From contig JAVIAB010000124.1 of NCBI GenBank assembly GCA_032433765.1, positions 93,366,845 through 93,430,844 of the forward strand: a stretch of 64,000 nt of DNA, given 5' to 3'. The notes beneath the pieces were generated by a model. The model was not told the DNA's origin. It saw only the letters and a program-made list of their open reading frames with translations, and did not search any database. The translations under genes were made by a program, and so were the position numbers. Shown here one piece after another: positions 47,519 through 58,385 of this stretch (the first letter of the stretch is position 1; each line of letters begins with the position of its first letter). This stretch comes from Megaustenia siamemsis (Eukaryota; Mollusca; Gastropoda; Stylommatophora; Ariophantidae).

Positions 47519-47733
47519 CTTTAAAGGAGCAGTGATACACAAACATCTCTCCAGGGTAATCATGGCTGTGATACAGCTGCTGACCCGTGTGAATGACACA
47601 TGTGGCATCGCTGACCCTAAATACATGACATCCATAGGCTCAAATGGCAGGTCAGCTGCTGAGAAAGCTGGTGTTACGCTCAAACAAGTCCAGATCATCG
47701 TTGTGAGGCTACCTAAATCCGATAATGCTAAGG
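47519..47733 (-). CDS. Chemosensory-type rhodopsin-like GPCR, exon 2
   Basis: Encodes residues 60-131. The acceptor is ttcttttttatgtag before 47733 and the donor is AAG|gttgta at 47519/47518. The exon is 215 bp, entering in phase 1 and leaving in phase 0, which matches exon 1 and exon 3 exactly. It carries the rest of TM2 (LALSDLGSLTTMIW), the first extracellular loop and TM3 (VSFTRVSSCITAMI). The ERC motif (121-123) replaces DRY at the cytoplasmic end, followed by LCITAPLK. The Asp in SDLG is the conserved TM2 acidic residue of class A receptors. Intron 1 (47734-49605) holds a SINE and a G-rich tract. Confidence 0.87.
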
Positions 47734-48008
47734 CTACATAAAAAAGAAACAAGAAGAAAGAACAGTTTTGTAAATTGTCATTAAAATTTACTTTATGATT
47801 ACATACTTTTTAAAACTATAATTGTAATAGTAATACTTTTACTTTTATAATGATAGTTGTAATAGCAATACTATGACTTTTAACAATTATAATTGTAATA
47901 TAAAACTCTAAAGAGTTTTGAAACCAACAGTAACATAATCCTGAGATAAGCCCTGTTGAAGAACGTGTTTTGGACTCACTTGTGTTTGAACACTATACAG
48001 CAGATAAT

Positions 48009-48027
48009 GGGGGTGGGGGGGAGGGGG
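48009..48027 (+). other. G-rich tract, possible quadruplex
   Basis: Three G runs of 5, 7 and 5 bases separated by single bases. The 7-G run can supply two tracts, so a four-tract quadruplex on the plus strand is possible. It is in intron 1 of the GPCR gene; the transcript carries the C-rich complement. Confidence 0.45.
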
Positions 48028-48765
48028 AAGAGAGAGCGAGAGAGGTGCGTCAGGCTATGACAATCATTGTATTCAAAGCCTGGGGAAAAAAATAATAAAA
48101 CAAAAAATGATGATATTTGTGAGCCCACAAAACAGCACTTGAAAGAAGATGAACTAAATCAACCATCAATCTTTAGTCGTTTTCATAATTTCTTGTAGTG
48201 CAGAAAAAAATAAGAGATATCAGTTAGTTTGCTTAAGAAACTGCTATTCTACATGTCAACTATTAATGCTGCCAATATAAAATTTCCAGTTTGTTTTCTG
48301 TCTGTTCGTTAATTTGCTGTTAAATTTTAAAAATAACAACACTAACACTGTTTCCATTTGCAATTCTTTTGTTTCATGTTTACTATTATCTGGTTGTGTT
48401 TTCTATTGTCTTTTCCTCAGAAAAATAAACTCCTTCTTACTTGTTTGAAGCTAAAGCCATTGCTGCATCGATGAAAGATAAAATCACCAGAGATGTTCAA
48501 CTTCTCCTTCATATTAGGCCGCAAAAGCTTGGTTTGTTGTACTTTAAACAAGAACTTATATACAACCTTTCCCAGAATCCTTTGACACAGCAAGAGGACA
48601 TTTTCAGCCATGGTTCTTCCGCGATCAATGCCGTGATCTAAACAAATTTTTGAATTTGAACCACTCTTCGTTTTTGAAAAAAAGAAAGAAGTGAATCACT
48701 TGTTAGAAGCATCTCAGACATTAACGGTGATCAGCAGCCTATCAGTGCAAGGACATCTTGTAAAC

Positions 48766-49026
48766 GGGAGCCGCGATATCTCAGTGGTTAGTGAACTGGA
48801 CTACAAAGGACAAGGGTAGGGTTCGATCCCAACCGACAGCTTCCGGGTTCACCCAGCCTCTAATGGGTACCGGATTTTTTTCTGGGAAAGTAAAGCGGCC
48901 CGAGCGTAATACCGACCACATTACCCCAAAAATCATGTGCTGAAGGTCTGTAAAATTTATGGTCACTAACACCATATTCCCTATACGCCATTTGGCGTGA
49001 CGGGGGCTCTTTACGTTTTACTTACT
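48766..49026 (+). mobile_element. tRNA-derived SINE in GPCR intron 1
   Basis: The cleanest monomeric member of the family. Head gggagccgcgatatctcagt, A-box-like tggttagtgaactgg, B-box ggttcgatccc; body ctctaatgggtaccgg, ctgggaaagtaaagcggc, ataccgaccacattacccc. End gcgtgacgggggctctttac and a TTACTTAC tail. Confidence 0.85.
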
Positions 49027-49605
49027 TACATCTTATGATAACTGCCAGTCTCAATATTCAAATCTCTTAATAATCAAATTTCTTCCTATCTAACTGCATT
49101 ACCTGTTCAATAAACTACCAAACCGAATGAGTCTCCTTCTCTATCTATATTACCTGCACCTGTAAGAATAGTAAAACGTTATGGTTTCTGGGCTCACATT
49201 TTTCTACACCGCTCCTTCTTTCTTTTTTTAAGTATATTGTGGTCTTTTTAAGAAATGGCATTATTCAACTGCGCCAAAATATAAGGATAAATAGTTAAAA
49301 CTAATAGTGCAAATAATGACATCTTTAGAAGAATGTAAAATTGGAAAGGCTACCACTGAAATATATACAAGAATGTGCAGTGAAAATAACAAATGATAAA
49401 TATAAAACTAATTGATTGTATTAGTTGTAGGCTTCTCCTACTAGTTTATGCAAAGAGAAAAGATATTATAAAAAAAAACAGTAAATTCCTCTCTGGTTTG
49501 CATAGCCAATGTAACGTAACAATATATGCACTGATGAGCACATTTTGATTTGTAAACTCCAAAATAGATGTATTGGATATACAAATGTTTACTATAATCA
49601 CTTAC

Positions 49606-49783
49606 CTAACAGACTAATGTTTACAGAATCCTCAAACCCTTGTTTTGCAAAGCAGATGACGTTGATAACATTTGTGACGATACCAAAAATGTTGATTATC
49701 TGACAGAAGACAGCAATAACAACCCATGAGAAAATCTGTATTGCTGTATCACTTATACCGGATTCGTCGGCTGACGGACTCAT
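49606..49783 (-). CDS. Chemosensory-type rhodopsin-like GPCR, exon 1
   Basis: Encodes residues 1-59 plus the first base of codon 60. It starts at the ATG at 49783 (MSPSADESGIS), a short extracellular N-terminus. TM1 follows (about 16-46, with N in IVTNVIN at the conserved TM1 Asn position), then the first cytoplasmic loop (CFAKQGFEDSVN). It ends ctgttag|gtaagt at 49606/49605, a strong donor. Joined to exon 2 it gives SVNISLLALALSDLGS, the typical loop-TM2 passage of this receptor family. Just upstream, ATGTTCTCAGTATGA is a four-codon upstream frame whose stop overlaps the start codon. An upstream non-coding exon is possible. Confidence 0.83.
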
Positions 49784-51164
49784 ACTGAGAACATGAACTC
49801 TTAAACTTCTTAGTAAACATACATCTCAGGAATATTATATTTCTTCAACATTCATTCTCCTGTCATAATTTTTTTTAAAATAGATTCTTTTAAAGTACCG
49901 TTGACAGCTTTACAAAACAAAAATGTTGGCACATATCTATTTGTTCTTTTATTTCTGTTCTTTCGATTTTATTTATTAAACTAGTGCACAATGTTAAATG
50001 AAAACTTTGTAAAACAAAGTTCCAAACAAAAATGGAACTGCATATTGATTTCCGTCATGATCCCATCAACCCATGATTTTTCTTTGTAACAATTACATTC
50101 ACGCGTTAGTAATTATTGGAATTCTCTATAATTTTCAGTAAAATGGCGGTAATAATAGACTAACATTGAAACAAACTGAACTGTTACCAATGATGAACAT
50201 TTACAGAGAACACATGTCAGATTAATGTTATAATATTTTCATTAATTATACATGTGTCTTATATTTTAAAATCTTTTCAGCTTTACAATTTTCATTTAAA
50301 TACCAACCGCAGTATTAAAGTGTCAGTACACAAATAATAATACCTGTATGTGGGTAAAATACTGCACAAAGTTGCAAACATTTAGTGCATATTTGTGTAC
50401 CCAAAATAATTTCTTTCATGGAAACTCTTATACTTTAAAAAATCGAGTTTCTTTGCTACATAATTCTTTAATGTTTTTAATGATAAAATAAAACGCTATT
50501 TATTGTTAAGTTACAATATTATGTATTACATGTTCATCTGCTATATGGCCCTTTGTCACATGATGTTTGTGATTTTGCAATCAGAAATATTCTAGGCATA
50601 GAAAATGTTTCAGTTTATTGTGTCTAGTAGTCGATAAAGGGTGACATGCAACAGCTACTTGGTGATAGACGTTATTTTTAATGTGACCTGGGTGGTTTAG
50701 TAGTTGCTTGGCAACTTTATAGGTTGTTAACTTCAGTTTTGTTTTATCGAGATTTTTACCTCCCTTTTCTCGGTTGTTTCCCTTACATCTTACTAGTACG
50801 TGTGGCTACAACACTCGTGCATTGCCGTTAGTTATGTTAATGGTCGCTGACAATATACAAACGTTATGTTCTCTGATTTTGCTGTTATTATGATTGTTTC
50901 TATCTATTTGTCTTTTCGCACTCACTGCAGCACGTAGATTAGATTATGTTTGAAGAGCTTGTGGTATACAGTCATACTATATAGATTTGTGTTGTTTTGA
51001 TCTTGGTAAGCCAGAAGTTTTTTCTTTGAGATTATGTTGAGGCGTAATGAATTCTTAGAACAGGTATTACCTCTTCCCTTTGCTGTTCCAGCAGTAAATT
51101 TGGTATGTCCTACATGAGCGAAAATACATATATGAATACAAGAAATACTTAGCAAAAACTTCCA
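49784..51164. other. Presumed 5' flank of GPCR gene, anonymous
   Basis: AT-rich with no coding signal, RNA gene or repeat recognised. A promoter for the minus-strand receptor gene would lie here, but no convincing TATA box or initiator was identified. Confidence 0.5.
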
Positions 51165-51595
51165 TTCAAAATGGCGTATAGGCGGCAGGAAAAGTTGAGG
51201 CTCAGAGCGAAAAGTGTTCCTTGTTGCAGTTTCCTCATATTCCAAGTCCGGCTTACTGTCGGAGCTACTGAGTTTAGTGCTCTGTGCACACCATAACTTG
51301 TGTTTTTTTTTTTTTTATCGTGCTTCGGTATTCCGACTGCTTACGATAAATTATAACGTCAAAGACGAAGGACAGTTCAGCTGTGTTCACTTTCGGTGTC
51401 GCTTGGTCTTATGTCTTTTCGCGTGTTCTGTAGCTGCTATGATGGGGACTACAGCTGCCTTTCTTTGTTTGGATCCTTCAATAAAATGAGTTTTAATTTT
51501 GATGATTCTACTGGCACGGGCGGTTGAGCAATTATGGGTTTTAATTCGTTTGCAGTGATACCGGGGCCTTCAGCTAACCATAACCATAACTTAAC
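51165..51595. repeat. Unclassified interspersed repeat, copy 2
   Basis: Second member of the family at 11612-12042, same orientation. It keeps ggcggcagga, agtgttccttgttgcagt, ctatgatggggactacag and gataccggggcctt. The central part has diverged (tcaaagacgaagg here), and a T-run (51303-51316) is inserted. The minus-strand peptide GPGITANE...VPVESS is conserved, the rest not. Confidence 0.7.
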
Positions 51596-51769
51596 AAGAA
51601 CAGGAAGTTCAGATTGTTCAGCTCTTGTACAATACCAGTGCTATAGATGCGAGAGCTTACAATCTACTCAAACTCTAGAAAAGAGACTGATTGCTTTTAT
51701 GAAAATAAATGCCCCAGAGTGCTCTTAAATAAATATTAGGGATACTTTACATAAAGTTAAGCTATAAAT

Positions 51770-52180
51770 GAAGAAACCAACCAAGAATGGATACGTGGCA
51801 AGGTATTTAAGGAACATACAGCTAAGATGTGTTTTATCAGAAAAATGCTACGAATTCAATGGACAGCAAACGTTATTAATGTAGAATGTTTAAAGAAGGC
51901 TGGAGATACCAGAAATAGTATTAGAATTATGAGGAAAAGACAATGTACATTTATTGGGCACGTGATGCGAAAAGAGACCAAAAAAATAATATAACTATGG
52001 GCAGAATGATTGCAAAGAAAAGCAGAGGAAAACCAAAAGAAAAAAATGTATTAATCAACTTATCGAAATGACGTAATAAAACTTCATTGATTGAAATTAC
52101 GACGTGTATGAAGACCGAGAGGTTTGGAGAGAGATGATCGCCTACGCCACCCGACATGGCATTTGAAGATTTGGATGATG
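51770..52180 (+). mobile_element. RTE-like C-terminal fragment
   Basis: MCFIRKMLRIQWTA, then KKAGDTRNSIRIMRKRQ and FIGHVMRKE, the end of the RTE-like RT. A degenerate stretch with stops follows, ending EVWREMIAYA-like in a shifted frame and the tail ggatgatg. Both 5' truncation and decay are clear. Confidence 0.72.
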
Positions 52181-52189
52181 TATAAATTA

Positions 52190-52712
52190 AATAGGCTGGA
52201 AGTAGGTCGGCCATGTCAGGCTGGAAGTAGGTCGGCCATGTCATACTGGAAGTAGGTCGACCATGTAAGGCTGGAAGTAGTTCGGCCATGTCAAGCAGGA
52301 AGTAAGTCGGTCATGTCAGGCTGGAAGTAGGTCGGCCATGTCAGGCTGGAAGTAGGTCGGTCATGTCAGGCTGGAAGTAGGTCGGCCATGTCAGGCTGGA
52401 AGTAGGTCGACCATGTCAGGCTGGAAGTAGGTCGGCCATGTCAGGCTGGAAGTAGGTCGGCCATATCAGGCTGGAAGTAGGTCGGTTGTCAGGCTGGAAG
52501 TAGGTCGGCCATGTCAGGCTGGAAGTAGGTCGGCCAAGTCAGACTAGAAATAGGTCGGCCATGTCAGCTGGAAGTAGGTCGGCCATGTCAGGCTGGAAGT
52601 AGGTCGGCCATGTCAGGCTGGGAGTAGGTCGGCCATGTCAGGCTGGGAGTAGGTCGGCCATGTCAGGCTGGAAGTAGGTCGGCCAAGTCTGGCTGGAAGA
52701 AGGTCGGCCAAG
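52190..52712. repeat. 25-bp minisatellite, ~21 copies
   Basis: The unit is ggctggaagtaggtcggcca + tgtca, with point changes and one or two short units. It is G-rich on the plus strand, in contrast to its surroundings. The minus-strand frame (TYFQPDMADLLPA repeats) is a by-product of the array. Confidence 0.95.
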
Positions 52713-53092
52713 TCCGTATGGACGTCAGACTCCTGCGTATGACCTTCACGTGGACATCGGTGAAAACAGAAACAGAAAACAGAAGAAGACTAAAGCTGAA
52801 GACAGAAAACCGAAAACAGTAGACTAATTGAAACTCTACTTCGTTCATAGCTGTTTGTTACTGATACTATAGTTGATTTGCTCATTTCTGTCTAACAGAA
52901 AGATAGAATGTACATTCCTCTTCTATTATACACAGTCATCGTGATTAGAACAAGCTGTATCTTAATTTTTTTTTTTTTATTTTGTGTTTAAAATTGAATA
53001 TTGCACCACAGAAACTCTGTTTTGTCAATCTTTGATCTTTCAGTCACAATTATTAACTTATAAATTAGCTTTGATGCAAAATAAAATAGATA
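52713..53092. other. Anonymous DNA
   Basis: A purine-rich stretch (aaaacagaaacagaaaac) borders the minisatellite. Nothing else was recognised. Confidence 0.45.
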
Positions 53093-53172
53093 TCATCATC
53101 AAGAAGTACTGTGCCTGCCCCTGATGTGAGTTATCATTTTTCTTACAACTATCTATCTCTAGATCTGTTTAT
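53093..53172 (-). mobile_element. Short RTE-like 3' end, minus strand
   Basis: atcatcatcaagaagtactg followed by tgcctgcccctgatgtgagt matches the complement of the family's terminal tag and tail (compare 23333). Only the extreme 3' end is present. Confidence 0.5.
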
Positions 53173-54499
53173 TGGATATGCTTGACTTAATAGGTAATTA
53201 CAGATATACAATTTATTCCCGAGTTGTGTTCATAACCCTATGTTATAGTAGTAAGTACACACGCGTAAAAGACATCGCCAATGATAGTTCCTTTTTTAGG
53301 TAGTTGATTTGGCCATGTGCTCTATCGTTTGGTTCTCCTGGCAAGACGCTGTGTCGAGAAGTACTGGTTTGATACTGCATCGGGCCATCTATTGTTCTTT
53401 GTGTTTTTTTGTATTGATTTGTTTGTGATTTTTCTCCGAATGTTGTAAACATACCTCTTTCCTTGAAATTATTCCTAGACTTTAGTTTAGTTTTGCAACC
53501 ACGAAAGAAAAGTAGATTCTGTTAGCGTAGATTTAAAATGTTTATAATTGATTGGTATGTTTTGGAAAGGGTTAATAACCCAAGAGATTTGGTTAGACTT
53601 AAATATGAATGATTAACTGTTTAGAAGTTCAGCGTGATAGAATTTAAGAGAGAAAGAAATAAGTAGAGTGGTTGTCTGCAGAATCTTTGAAATGATTGTT
53701 AATACGATATCTACGTCAATAAAATTCAGAGAATACTGGACATGAGTGAGTCTGTCTTTCTGCAGTTGTTAGCATATGAGTCATGTTGTTGATGTCTCCA
53801 CGTGTTTTCAAGTCTGCAAGATGTCCTGAGCAATATGTTCAGCTGAACTACGGGCCGTACACACAACGATACAGCGAAGATAAAGTCAAACAGAATGAGA
53901 AAGAGAGAGTTGCACTAGAGTCCAGTTGCAAGTTAACAAATCACTACCCCATAAAGAAAAATAAATAGATCGACAACAAAAATTGTGGAAATAATGGGTA
54001 TTACGTGAAATAATCATTAATATAAAACTTGACCAATTTGGGAAAAATCTTTAGATAATATGTTATGAATTTCTAAATAACATAAATTTTAATCTCTGTC
54101 ATATTAGCTCCTCTAAATTTAAAAAAATGTGTCTAAATCACTTTCAATATAATCTTCATGAAAATCGACCAAATTTGATGACGTAATTTCATCACGGAAG
54201 CTAAAGAGAACAAGAGCAGTTGCAGTAACCTAATATCGACGACAATTTTGAACCGTAATTTTTAAAAAAAATGTTAATATCCGCCATTATCTGCAAATAA
54301 ATATTGAAAGGTCAGCAAATATTGTTTATTTTTATATTGAAGAGTTCCTAACAACCGTAGTCACGTATAACGGTGCTTATAATTCCTCACATTGAGACAA
54401 GTTGAAGATACATCTCGGTATAAACATGTAAATTATTGGGTTTGTTTCTTCTAATGTATTACTGCTAATTATTTATCTTTTCTTGATATGTTAAATTGT
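53173..54499. other. Anonymous DNA
   Basis: No coding or repeat pattern was recognised over 1.3 kb. It borders the ~20-bp minisatellite upstream of the M13 gene. Confidence 0.5.
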
Positions 54500-55275
54500 T
54501 CATGAGCGGCTCTAACTGTTCATAGTGTTTTCTAACTGTACATAGGACTTATTAAACTGTGCATAAGGCTTTCTAACTGTACATAGGACTTTTTCAATTG
54601 TGCGTAAGGCTTTCTAACTGTACATAGGGCTTTTTCAACTGTGCATAAGGCTTTCTAACTGTACATAGGACTTTTTCAACTGTGCATAAGGCTTTCTAAC
54701 TGTACATAGGAGTTTTTCAACTGTGCATAAGGCTTTCTAACTGTACATAGGACTTTTTCAACTGTGCATAGTGCTTGCTTTCTAGTTGTACAAGATGCTT
54801 ACTAACTGTACATAGGCCTTTCTAACTGTACATAGTGCTTTCTAATTGTACATATGGCTTTCTAACTGTGCATAGTGCTTGCTTTCTAACTGTACATAGG
54901 ACTTTTTCAACTGTGCATAAGGCATTCTAACTTTACATAGGACTTTTTCAACTGTACATAGGGCTTGCTTTCTAGCTGTACAAGATGCTTACTAACTGTA
55001 CACAGGCCTTTCTAACTGTATATAGTGCTTGCTTTCTAACTGTACATGGGGCTTTCTAACTGTACATGGGGCTTTCTAACTGTACATAGTGCTTGCTTTC
55101 TAACTGTACAAATGCTTACTAACTGTTCATAGGGCTTTCTAACTGTATATAGTGCTTTCTGACTGTAGACAGTGCTTTCTAACTGTATATAGTGCTTTAT
55201 AACTGTACATAATGCTTTCTAACTGTGCATAATGCTTTCTAACTGTACATATTTCTAACTGTATATAGTGTTTAA
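54500..55275. repeat. ~20-bp minisatellite upstream of M13 gene
   Basis: Degenerate head-to-tail copies of gctttctaactgtacatagg and related units. In part it has a two-unit period in which actttttcaactgtgcataa alternates with ggctttctaactgtacatag. The array stops only about 35 bp before the M13 start codon. The same unit makes up 59215-64000. Confidence 0.92.
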
Positions 55276-55310
55276 CTGTATGTAATTTGCCTTTTAAACG
55301 GTACACAAAC

Positions 55311-57569
55311 ATGGTCGGACACAGCGCGCCCATTGAAAACGGTAACATGCACAGAGCGGACCCAAGTGTCTCCTTTACCGGACTCGGATCAGCCAGGAGC
55401 AGGTTGGTGTATGTCCTGGTCGCTGTCGCAGTCTTCCTGCTGGTCACGACGTCCGTGTTCGTGGCGCTGTTTGTCCACCACTACGTCAAATATGACTTCG
55501 CTGCTGCTGATGCACAACGCATGAAAGAACAGACTCAGCCCTGCATCACACCTGACTGTGTCCTGGCAGCCTCAATGTTGATTAGGAAGATGAACTTGGA
55601 AGCTGATCCTTGCCAGGACTTCCACGAGTACGCTTGTGGTGGATTCATTAGAGAGGCTCTCATCTCGGAGGGTCGCACCTCGATTGGGGCAGTCACTGTG
55701 CTAGAGGACCGCAATGTGTTGGTAATGAGGGACATTGTGGAGGAAGATGTCAGAAACAGCGATCTTGGCTACCTACAGAACATGAAACGGCTGTACAAGT
55801 CTTGCATGGACTTAGCCCAGATAGAGGTCAAAGGTCTGGCTGGCTACCTGGAGGACACAAAATTTGCCGACGACTGGCCGACCCGTAACAACAAATGGGT
55901 CGAGGACACCTTCCGCCTGAAAGACACAGTCGTACGTTACACAAGCGTCTACCTCAGTGTCCTCTTCATTTCTGCCGTTGGAACTGACCTTAACAACTCT
56001 AGCCGCAAAGTGTTGTATCTGAAAAACCCTGAGTTGGGCCTGCGAGATGAGTACTACCGTGAGCCCAGCAACGACTTAGTTCTAGTGGCCTACAAGACAC
56101 TTCTCGTCGAGACGGCTGTGGTTCTCGGGGCAAAGAGAACGACGGCCGAGAATGACGTCAACGATGTTGTTAACCTGGAGACAGCCTTGTCCAAAATTAT
56201 GTCGTCGGCGACAGATAGAAGAGACATTGCCAAAAATAATAAACCAATGACTCTGGCCCAATTAGCAAGCAACTATTCGGATATATACATGGCGGAAGCC
56301 CTGAAAGCGCTCTTCTGCAACGCCAACGTGACTCTGTCAGAGGACGATATGATCATCAACTTCTCCCCAAGCTACTTCGACAATCTCAGCGCGGTTCTTG
56401 GAAACTTCTCCAGCAGAACAATACAAAACCTGTTTGGCTTCAAGTACGCCCTGTTCAAAGTCAGAGATTTGACCAAAAGAATGAGAGAGCTGCAACTGGC
56501 ATTTGATAAGGTCTACATAGGTAAGACTGAAGAGAGCCCTCGCTGGAAGAATTGTCTCGGTGTGGTCTCCACCCTCATCCACAAGGGCATGTCCAAACAG
56601 TTTGTCTACAGAACGTTCTCAGCAGGCGCCAAGAACTACATGAACGAGATGATTGACAACATAATGACAGCATTCAGGACGATATTGGAGGAGACCACCT
56701 GGATGGGACAAACTACCAAAGAAGTAGCCTACAAAAAGCTGGCCGCCATGAAACGTAAGATTGGCTACCCGGACACAAAGTTCACAGACGAGGACATAGA
56801 CCAGCTGTACGCCGATTTCAACATGGTGGAGACATATTTCTACAGTAACTTTCAACTGGCGCTCAAACTGATCAAGATACATGACATGGCCTCCTTCAGG
56901 GAACCGATAGATAAGAACGAATGGGCCATAAACGTATACGTGGTGAACGCCTACTACTCGCCAGTAACAAACGAGATCGGTTTCCCAGCAGGCATTCTCC
57001 AATCGCCAGCATTCTCACTTCAGTTCCAATTCACAATGAACTATGGAGCAATCGGGGCGACAATTGGGCATGAGATCACACATGGTTTTGATATCATTGG
57101 GAGCCAGTTCAATGAGGATGGCAACCTTGTCGACTGGTGGAACAAGTCTGACTATGATTTCTACCAACAGAGAACACAGTGTATCATCGACCAGTACTCA
57201 GCGTTTCACCTACCACAGATTAACATGAGTATCGACGGATATCAGACACGGGCGGAGAATGTGGCAGACAATGGCGGGCTGAAGGCAAGTTTCAGAGCAT
57301 ACAAGAATCTTGTAAACAAGATGGGAGAACAGCCCAAGTTGGCAGGTCTGGATCTAACAGAAGATCAGATCTTCTTCCTGTCTTTTGGGCAGTTATTTTG
57401 TGATAAAAGTACCAGAGAAAAACAGATCAACCTCATCAAGTATAACCCGCACTCGCCAGCCACCTACAGGATTATCGGGACTCTTCAAAATTCTGAAGAC
57501 TTTGCCAAAGCTTACAACTGTCCAAGAGGTTCCTACATGAATCCTGACAAGAAATGCTCCTTGTGGTAG
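55311..57569 (+). CDS. M13 zinc metallopeptidase (neprilysin/ECE-like), single exon
   Basis: A type II membrane ectopeptidase of 752 aa that would trim small peptides outside the cell. A cytoplasmic N-terminus precedes one membrane segment (about 32-56, VYVLVAVAVFLLVTTSVFVA). The M13 N-domain has CITPDC...DPCQDFHEYACGGF, and the catalytic domain follows. Zinc site: H587-E588-x-x-H591 (HEITH), third ligand E649 in ENVADNGG with D653. The substrate-binding block is NAYY (546-549). The end is YNC...MNPDKKCSLW, with Leu where CxVW is usual. Several N-glycosylation sequons. All catalytic residues are present and the length is normal for the family. ATG at 55311 has a good context (acaaacATGg); an upstream in-frame TTG is not a credible start. 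It is uninterrupted by introns and visibly richer in GC than its surroundings. Confidence 0.93.
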   Translation: MVGHSAPIENGNMHRADPSVSFTGLGSARSRLVYVLVAVAVFLLVTTSVFVALFVHHYVKYDFAAADAQRMKEQTQPCITPDCVLAASMLIRKMNLEADPCQDFHEYACGGFIREALISEGRTSIGAVTVLEDRNVLVMRDIVEEDVRNSDLGYLQNMKRLYKSCMDLAQIEVKGLAGYLEDTKFADDWPTRNNKWVEDTFRLKDTVVRYTSVYLSVLFISAVGTDLNNSSRKVLYLKNPELGLRDEYYREPSNDLVLVAYKTLLVETAVVLGAKRTTAENDVNDVVNLETALSKIMSSATDRRDIAKNNKPMTLAQLASNYSDIYMAEALKALFCNANVTLSEDDMIINFSPSYFDNLSAVLGNFSSRTIQNLFGFKYALFKVRDLTKRMRELQLAFDKVYIGKTEESPRWKNCLGVVSTLIHKGMSKQFVYRTFSAGAKNYMNEMIDNIMTAFRTILEETTWMGQTTKEVAYKKLAAMKRKIGYPDTKFTDEDIDQLYADFNMVETYFYSNFQLALKLIKIHDMASFREPIDKNEWAINVYVVNAYYSPVTNEIGFPAGILQSPAFSLQFQFTMNYGAIGATIGHEITHGFDIIGSQFNEDGNLVDWWNKSDYDFYQQRTQCIIDQYSAFHLPQINMSIDGYQTRAENVADNGGLKASFRAYKNLVNKMGEQPKLAGLDLTEDQIFFLSFGQLFCDKSTREKQINLIKYNPHSPATYRIIGTLQNSEDFAKAYNCPRGSYMNPDKKCSLW

Positions 57570-57700
57570 TCTCTCAACTTGTTGTTTCTCTACATATACG
57601 CTTCCAGCTCCGTGTGGTAGTCTCTCAACTTGTTGTTTCTCTACATGTACGCTTCCAGCTCCGTGTGGTAGTCTCTCAACTTTGTGTTTCTGTACATGCT
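57557..57700. repeat. 51-bp tandem repeat overlapping the M13 stop codon
   Basis: The unit gctccttgtggtagtctctc...cgcttcca occurs 2.7 times. The first copy contains the last codons and stop (TCC TTG TGG TAG) of the peptidase gene; the later ones read gctccgtgtggtag. The 3' UTR is therefore made of tandem copies of the gene's own end. Confidence 0.88.
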
Positions 57701-57744
57701 CTCTTAGTTATGTTTAACTTTCACCCGCTACAGATCCTTGTCAT

Positions 57745-58385
57745 TTAAGTCCAAATTTCCATTCACCCAAGTCCAATGTCCTAGAGACACAAGTCCAAAA
57801 TCCTAGTCACACAAGTCAAAGTCCTAGTCACTCAAGTCCAAAGCCCTAGCTAGACACACAAGTCCAAAGTACTAGTCACTCAAGTCCAATGTCCTAGACA
57901 TAGAAGTCCAAAGTCCTAGTCACTTAAGTCCAAAGTCCTAGTCACTCAAGTCCAAAATCCTAGTCACTCAAGTCCAAAGTCTTTGACACACTAGAACAAA
58001 GTCCTAGTCACTCAAGTCCAAAGTCCTAGTTACTCAAGTCCAAAGTCCTAATCACTCAAGTCCAAAGTCCTAGACATATAATTTCAAAGTCCTAGTCACT
58101 CAAGTCTAAAGTCTTAGACACACTAGTCGAAGTCCTAGTCATTCACATCCAAAGTCCAGCTCACTCAAATGAAAGTCCTAGTTACTCTTGTCCAAAGTCC
58201 TAGTCACTCAAATCAAAGTCCTAGTAACTCAAGTCCAAAGTCCTAGTCACCATTGCCCAAAGTCCTAGTCACTCAAATCAAAGTCCTAGTCACACAAGAG
58301 CAAAGTTCTAGTCACCCAAATCAAAGTCCTAGTCACACAAGTCCAAAGTCCTAGTCACACAAGTCCAAGTCCTATCCCCCTAAGA
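57745..58385. repeat. ~20-22-bp minisatellite (caagtccaaagtcctagtca)
   Basis: About 30 irregular copies of a unit caagtccaaagtcctagtca plus ct, with dropouts and substitutions. It ends near gtcctatcccc; a few further units recur inside the following repeat at about 58470-58510. Confidence 0.9.

Noticed and set aside
48417..48641. Coding exon in GPCR intron 1
   Set aside because: Both strands have a short open stretch with a vaguely RT-like look (GRTMAENVLLL) on the minus strand, but no motif strong enough to assign.
52663..52848. Small peptide ending in repeated FQPDLADLLPA
   Set aside because: It reads through the 25-bp minisatellite on the minus strand and has no start context or domain.
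55287..55310. Translation of the M13 gene from the in-frame TTG at 55287
   Set aside because: The first ATG at 55311 has a good Kozak context, and TTG initiation is not expected in an animal gene.
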